Origin: Malaya genurostris
Taxonomy: Eukaryota > Arthropoda > Insecta > Diptera > Culicidae
Length of the DNA: 64,000 nucleotides
Assembly: GCF_030247185.1 (NCBI RefSeq)
Contig: NC_080571.1
Coordinates: 249,585,771-249,649,770 of the forward strand
Reading direction: 5' to 3'
The translations under genes and the position numbers were made by a program. The stretch's first letter is position 1. Every line of letters begins with the position of its first letter. Below, one piece after another: positions 58,723-64,000 of this stretch. The notes under the pieces were generated by a model. That model had not been told where the DNA came from. It searched no databases and was given only the letters and a program-made list of their open reading frames with translations.

Positions 58723-60984
58723 GGATCATAGTTTTCCCAAAACAGCACAGGGTGTGTTTATAGGGATGGGAGAAGATCTGGTATATGTCAACAGAAAGTA
58801 CGGTGCATGAAATAAATTTCCGAAATTCGTTAAACTGCAAACAGCCGGTTGTCAAGAGATCTGCCAATTCAGTCGTTAGTTAATTTGCTCACTATTGTCG
58901 TTACGTTAATTTTATACATAATATATCATCCGATTGATTATAAAACGATACATGATAGTGTAGATCGATGAAATACTATTTTTAACCCCGCTTTCGAATC
59001 TATGTTTTCAAATAAGTTTATTAGGGCAGCCGGCTACCGAAAAAAAATCATTTTCTTGTAATAATTTGGAGGGTTATTTGTAACCTAACTAAAGATACGT
59101 GACCTATCTTCTATGGGTTACCAGGAGTGAGATGATCAATCATATCTTATGTTTTGTTCTTATTTATTCAGCATACCGCAGAAACAGATTCATCCACATC
59201 ATGAACATTGCAATTTCAATGGATTTTCACGAGAGATGACATTTATCATTCATATTATAGGCCTAAAATCGAGAAATAAAACGAAAACTTGTTTTAATCC
59301 ACCTAGCGATTTTAAAATGCCTTTCTTAGATAATCCATATTTTCATTATCACTACATTATTACATTATCAATACGGAATTCTTGAAAAATCTTTTCTTTG
59401 AATTTTGAATAGGAACAAAAAAGTTTATTTGGGCATACATTAGCATAACTTTCTCAATTTTAAACAATTTTTAACCCAAGTTAATAGATATTCTTCATAT
59501 TTTGCATTTTCGCACTAAATTTTGCATTTTCGCACTAAATAACGGTTTGAAATTTTAAGGTAACCATGGAAACGAGCCACAAATGACAACCAAGAAACCG
59601 CCTACCCTCTCACTCCACCTTCCATTATTTTGACCTGCTCTTGACCTTAATTGGATGTTTCTTCTTAGAATGTTATTATTTTTTGACTCACCTCAAGATT
59701 TCAACTGCTTTTTATAGCTCTATGAAACACTTTTAAGTTTGTCCTTCACCGGAAAACTTATCCTCTGATTTAAACATTTTATTTAAACATCTTTGAATAA
59801 CTCATAGTTGTGGTTTTGAAATTATCCAAAAATCCACGATAAACAGTTTTCCAGCGTGCTTTAGTATTGGCAACACCACCCTTTTATATTGGCAGTGATG
59901 TCATACATAATTAGAAAAAAACCATGCAATGCAATAAAAATGGTTTTATTTTCTATTAGTCGCACATTGATATAGTTAAAATTACGGATCAAAACCACTG
60001 TCGTACATCGCCATTTAAATCTTCAATATTTTTTAAATAACGATAACTGTTCCCTTTCATTTCCATTCAAACATCCAAGTTATCCGCAACTCTGTTGTCT
60101 AATTTGCTGGCGCAATGGAATGCAAAAAATAAATAAACAGTTCAAGTCTATCTAAGAAAATGAAAGCAGCGCTCATTCACGACAATCAGAAGAAAAATAT
60201 ATGGAACACGTTGATAGAGTGTGTTTCGGGTAGTGAGTATGTGCGGGACTCATCTGTTCAAGCGGTGGAAGAACTGCCAAGACAATACCACGGAATTGAG
60301 AAACTGTACTGGATCCAATAATTTGGTATCAATAGGTACACGTACATCTTGATAAAAGCTCCATTATAGAAGCACAAGCATCTTTACATACGTGTAAAAC
60401 AGAAACATGCTTAATGTTGTTTGTAAATTCCAGTAATCATACTGATTAGATTTTTATTAGTGTTGTGAGAGATGTTATTTATTTTGACAACAATATTAAT
60501 ATAGCTGATAAACTTTTGATTTTTTTTTATTCGAAAATAATGTCTTAAAAACTATATTGCAAAAAAATATTTCTATTAAAAATTAATAAATAATTACGAA
60601 AAAAAAATTCAAAACCATCAATGTTACAGAAACCTTTTTAATTTGTAGTGTAAACAGAAATGCCAAGAATCAAGCGAAGACAAACAGTAAACTTCTTCTT
60701 TGGCTCAATCATTATACTTTTTTGGTCGCATGATTGCAATTTGTTTACTTCAGAATGAGCATGAAGATGAGATAAGTCCACTCTATTCTGATAGGTGATT
60801 TGAATAGTGTCATTGTTTACATTTTGTTCTTTCAAATATATACCTTTCAGCACACTAATATTATTACTTCATCCCACTCTACTCACAAATATTATTACGA
60901 TATGAATAAATATTGTTTCACCAATACTTTTACATTTATTTTCATTTATTATCCACGGTCACCTTAACACATCTCTCAATGTTG
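58723..60984. other. unassigned AT-rich interval with small repeat fragments
   Basis: 59284-59330 is a minus-oriented terminal fragment of the interspersed repeat ('aaaacttgttttaatccacc', 'aaaatgcctttctta'). At about 59500-59538 an 18-bp unit ('attttgcattttcgcact') is tandemly duplicated. No gene recognised. Confidence 0.5.
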
Positions 60985-62117
60985 TTCCGGAACCAGAAGT
61001 AGATCCGAGCAAAGGTCGAAAGCAGTCTATTTCTATATACGTAGATCCTTTTATTTGAGTCAGTTTATGAAAATCGACTTAGCTGTAACTACGAAAATGA
61101 AGAGAGTTCTGTTTTTGAGTTTTTAGCTTACTATTTTCTGATTCCTATTTCCGGTACTTCTGGTAGCTGGGAACCGGTATAACTGAAATCTGTTGGTTTG
61201 GTCAGAAATTAGCATAACCTATGAATTGAAACAGTTTTGAATCAAATTTAGAAGGATTTTAACGTTTTTTTTTGCATAACAGCTCTATATGACAGGTTGC
61301 AATTTCATACACACTACCTCGTATTTCCGGAACCGGAAGCCGGATCTGGATACAATTCTACATTAACTTATGGAAACATAATACTATTCATTTGAATCTG
61401 AGTTTGCGAAGATCGGTTTAGCCGTTTCTGAGAAATAAGAGTGATTTACAGTTTGGAGCACACGAGCACTTTTCCGGTACTTTCGGAACCAGATGATGAT
61501 CCGGTATACTCGAAGTCAACGTATTTGGTCATAAACTAACCGCACCTGCCTAATTGAAGAATTATACGGTTATTGGAATGTATTTGGTTTACTCAATTTG
61601 CTGTAATTGCGGAACCGGAAATCGTATCAGGATGACATTTGGTAGAGTTATACGGGGTTGTAAGACTTTTTATTTGAATCTAAGCTTGTGAAAATTGGAT
61701 GAGCGATCTTTGAGAAAATCGAGTGCATTTTTTGTAGTTCTTGTGCGCATTTTACCTCGTAACTCTCGAACCGAAAGTCGGATCCAGATAAAATTTCATT
61801 GCACGCTATGGAACTACAAGGTTTTTAATTTGAATCCAAGATGAAGGAAATCGATTGAGCGATTTCTGAGAAAATCGAGCGCGTTTTGCTTCATTTTTTG
61901 CACATTTTACCCCGTTATTCTCGAACCGGAAGTTCAATCCGTGTATTTTTCAATAGCAACCTACGGGACCAAGAGACTTTTCCCTCGAAATTAAGTTTGT
62001 GAAAATCGGTCCAGCCATCTCCGAGAAAATCGAGTGCACATTTTGGTTTCACACACCTAGGTTAAAAAGTCGGTTTTCACAGTGATTGTATAGCCTTTCT
62101 ATATGAGAAAGGCAAAA
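60985..62117 (-). repeat. interspersed culicine repeat, minus orientation, left terminus present
   Basis: Several diverged units ('ccggaaccggaagccggatc' near 61327, 'tctcgaaccgaaagtcggat' near 61764, 'gaaaatcggtccagccatct' near 62000). It ends with the hairpin terminus 'cacagtgattgtatagcctt' and 'tatatgagaaaggcaaaaa'. The opposite terminus is not identified. Confidence 0.8.
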
Positions 62118-63833
62118 AGGAAGATTTCCAGATAGAAACATTTGCTGAAGCTCACAGTAATATATAAAGAAATCCCAGGAAAAATTAAGAATAAATATTA
62201 TTCGAAGAATTGTATGTTGAACGAATAAAAAGTTCAGTGAAAAAGAACAACATAATTTAAAACGATGAAAAAATCTTGTAACAAGTAAAAGGAAACTCCT
62301 TCAACTGTGGCCTTTTACGCCATGGAAGAAAATATTCAGTGGATCGATTTTTGGCTACGGTTTTTGCCGCCGGATTTCAAACGGCTTCTAGGCTGGTGCT
62401 GTCCGGAGAAAGACACTAGGTACTATCACTCTTCTAGTGGACCTCAGCTTTTGACGCAGTTACCGAATAGTTAGTGTTTCGGATGACTAATTTGTTTCGA
62501 GCGGCATGTTTCCGCCCACAATTCTATTAGATTGTTTCGGCGCGATAGCTATTTAAAAGCAATTTGCTCACCCGGCACATGCCGGATCTCCCGGAACACA
62601 TCCGTCAAAGTGGCAGAGACATGTCTCAAAACCGATAGTCCGAACCAAACAAATGATGCTGGGTCCAGAAAATAACGAACTTTTCTTTAAAACTGAAAAT
62701 AGATAGCAAATTGCAACGATCATAATTCACCACCAGACCAATTGATCGCCAGCGGCAGCGGCATCGATTCACAGCAGCCATTCGTAACGCAAACAAGCAA
62801 CCGCGACGGCAAAACGTACAATTTATTTGATCTTAGAGCTCCACGCAACTTCCTGGCCCGTGTGACGTCGACCAGTCCGGCCTCCGTTCGTTCATCAGTC
62901 AGTTAGTCTGTCCGTCAGCTGATGATCTGCTTTGTGTACATGACGTGACATACAAAGCACGCGTTCATGTGTTTATTGACCTACAATTATAAGCAGTTGC
63001 TCATGCGAGAGCGCATGAAACGGGATATTTAGCTGCACCCTGAGCCCTCGTTGAGCTCCGGTAACTTGGATACCGACGAACGCAATCAATCAGGTCCAAA
63101 GTATCAATCAAAATAGTGTGGCGGTGCACCGACGATGCGACGATGTGTGGGTATCGAAAGATCATCACTCACTGCTGCCAGGGGTTTACGTGTCCGGAAA
63201 GGCGCTTAACCGTTGAATGCTCCTCAGACGTTCCGGTGGATAGTGTGGGTGCTGATTGATCTGCTACGTTTGGATAGTCGGGAATAGCAAACGACTTGAC
63301 GGGTATAATAAATCCACTGATAGGAAAATGCCTCGTTATTACGATTAAATGAATGGTCTGGTGTTGAAGAACACTGTGGTGCCGTTGACTTTGTCTTATG
63401 TGTGGTACAAAAATGCGCTAGAATTTTTGAATGATAATAAATTTAAATGGTTTACATACTTTTACGAAAGTAAGTAGAATTGCCAAACTAATAAAATTGA
63501 ATACTAAATTCAAAATAACCCAAAAACGACTCCTTACGGCATTTACTCTTATTATCCCGAACAAAGAATGAAAACAACAGCAGATACAGTGAATATCAGG
63601 AAAAAATGAAACATGTTCACAATGAATCGGAACGAACGAATGAAATTTAAAACCACAAATGGAATTCGTAAATCCGCCCTGAAAATCTCTTTTAACAACT
63701 CACGGTTGGTAGTTTCGTAATAGATACCACAAAATGTTTTCATTCTCACTTCACGAATGCAAAGAATAAATTAGCTCTCCCGAAAAGAAATTTCATCTGT
63801 CCTCTCCACTCAAAAATGATCACTCGTGCCACC
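62118..63833. other. unassigned interval, GC-richer at 62.3-63.3 kb
   Basis: Bases 62320-63290 are among the least AT-rich in the window. 'ttcatcagtcagttagtctg' at 62891 contains initiator-like TCAGTC, and CRE-like 'tgacgtgac' sits at 62941-62949. This is compatible with a promoter or enhancer region, but no coding frame was recognised. The rest is AT-rich. Confidence 0.3.
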
Positions 63834-63866
63834 CATTGGGTGCGTTGACACACGTGTCAACCAATG
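63834..63866. promoter_or_regulatory. palindromic E-box-containing site
   Basis: 'gttgacac' (63844-63851) and its complement 'gtgtcaac' (63854-63861) flank AC, with CACGTG inside. Outer 'cattgg' / 'caatg' arms extend the symmetry. Such symmetry is typical of a dimer-binding site, but function is inferred only. Confidence 0.35.
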
Positions 63867-64000
63867 CGTGAGTTGGTGTCAAATATCTGGACACCAAGTA
63901 TGGCCTCAATTAGTCGATTGTTAACAAAAGACTTCGAGGCGCAATTGCGTGTGTAAGCGACGAACCTCGAACTCGTAGTCCCTGACTTCACTGAAGAAGT
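63867..64000. other. end of window, nothing recognised
   Basis: Short stretch of unique sequence without recognisable features. Confidence 0.4.

Overview
The window is AT-rich, repeat-dense animal DNA and almost certainly comes from a mosquito, most likely a culicine. Three things support this. An interspersed repeat family built from units such as 'gagatggctgaaccgatttt' and 'cacaaacttagattcaaatg' recurs at least ten times; I know this family from Aedes/Culex-type genomes. There are several tRNA-derived SINEs. There are three mariner-superfamily transposons of insect type. The species cannot be named from the sequence alone.

I found no intact, recognisable protein-coding gene. The longest open frames are 161 and 171 codons, and neither matches a family I know. 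The window is best read as intergenic or intronic DNA, with a few less AT-rich islands (about 14.0-14.8, 20.4-20.9, 30.2-31.6, 35.2-36.7, 45.3-46.3, 54.1-55.8 and 62.3-63.3 kb) where unrecognised exons, UTRs or enhancers could lie.

Layout. 0.5-3.8 kb: degenerate tandem repeats and two non-autonomous terminal-inverted-repeat (TIR) elements, one carrying a 64-bp retroposon tail. 4.5 kb: a CGGGT-rich simple region. 7.2-7.6 kb: one tRNA-SINE inserted in another. 10.0-11.2 kb: a complete but inactivated mariner with TIRs and TA duplication. 11.8-13.5 kb: a large interrupted foldback. 15.9-18.4 kb: a 329-bp tandem array. 19.0-19.9 kb: a SINE with perfect target duplication, then a fossil transposase. 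22.5-29.5 kb: a recent tandem duplication of about 3.5 kb, each copy holding a hairpin with 270-bp arms. 32.3-34.3 kb: a small element with TIRs and a tRNA-like core, then another repeat interrupted by a gag-like retrotransposon fragment. 36.8-40.9 kb: SINE pieces and several interspersed-repeat copies. 41.2-44.2 kb: an element with internal repeats of about 260 bp. 44.9 kb: a short hairpin element. 48.5-49.6 kb: another interspersed repeat. 56.1-56.9 kb: an irritans-type mariner fossil. 57.5 kb: a (TA)64 microsatellite. 61.0-62.1 kb: a last interspersed-repeat copy.

No CRISPR array, operon, rRNA or functional tRNA was seen. The most noteworthy structure is the duplicated hairpin locus at 22.5-29.5 kb, a candidate source of hairpin-derived small RNAs. 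I saw no convincing new multi-gene system.
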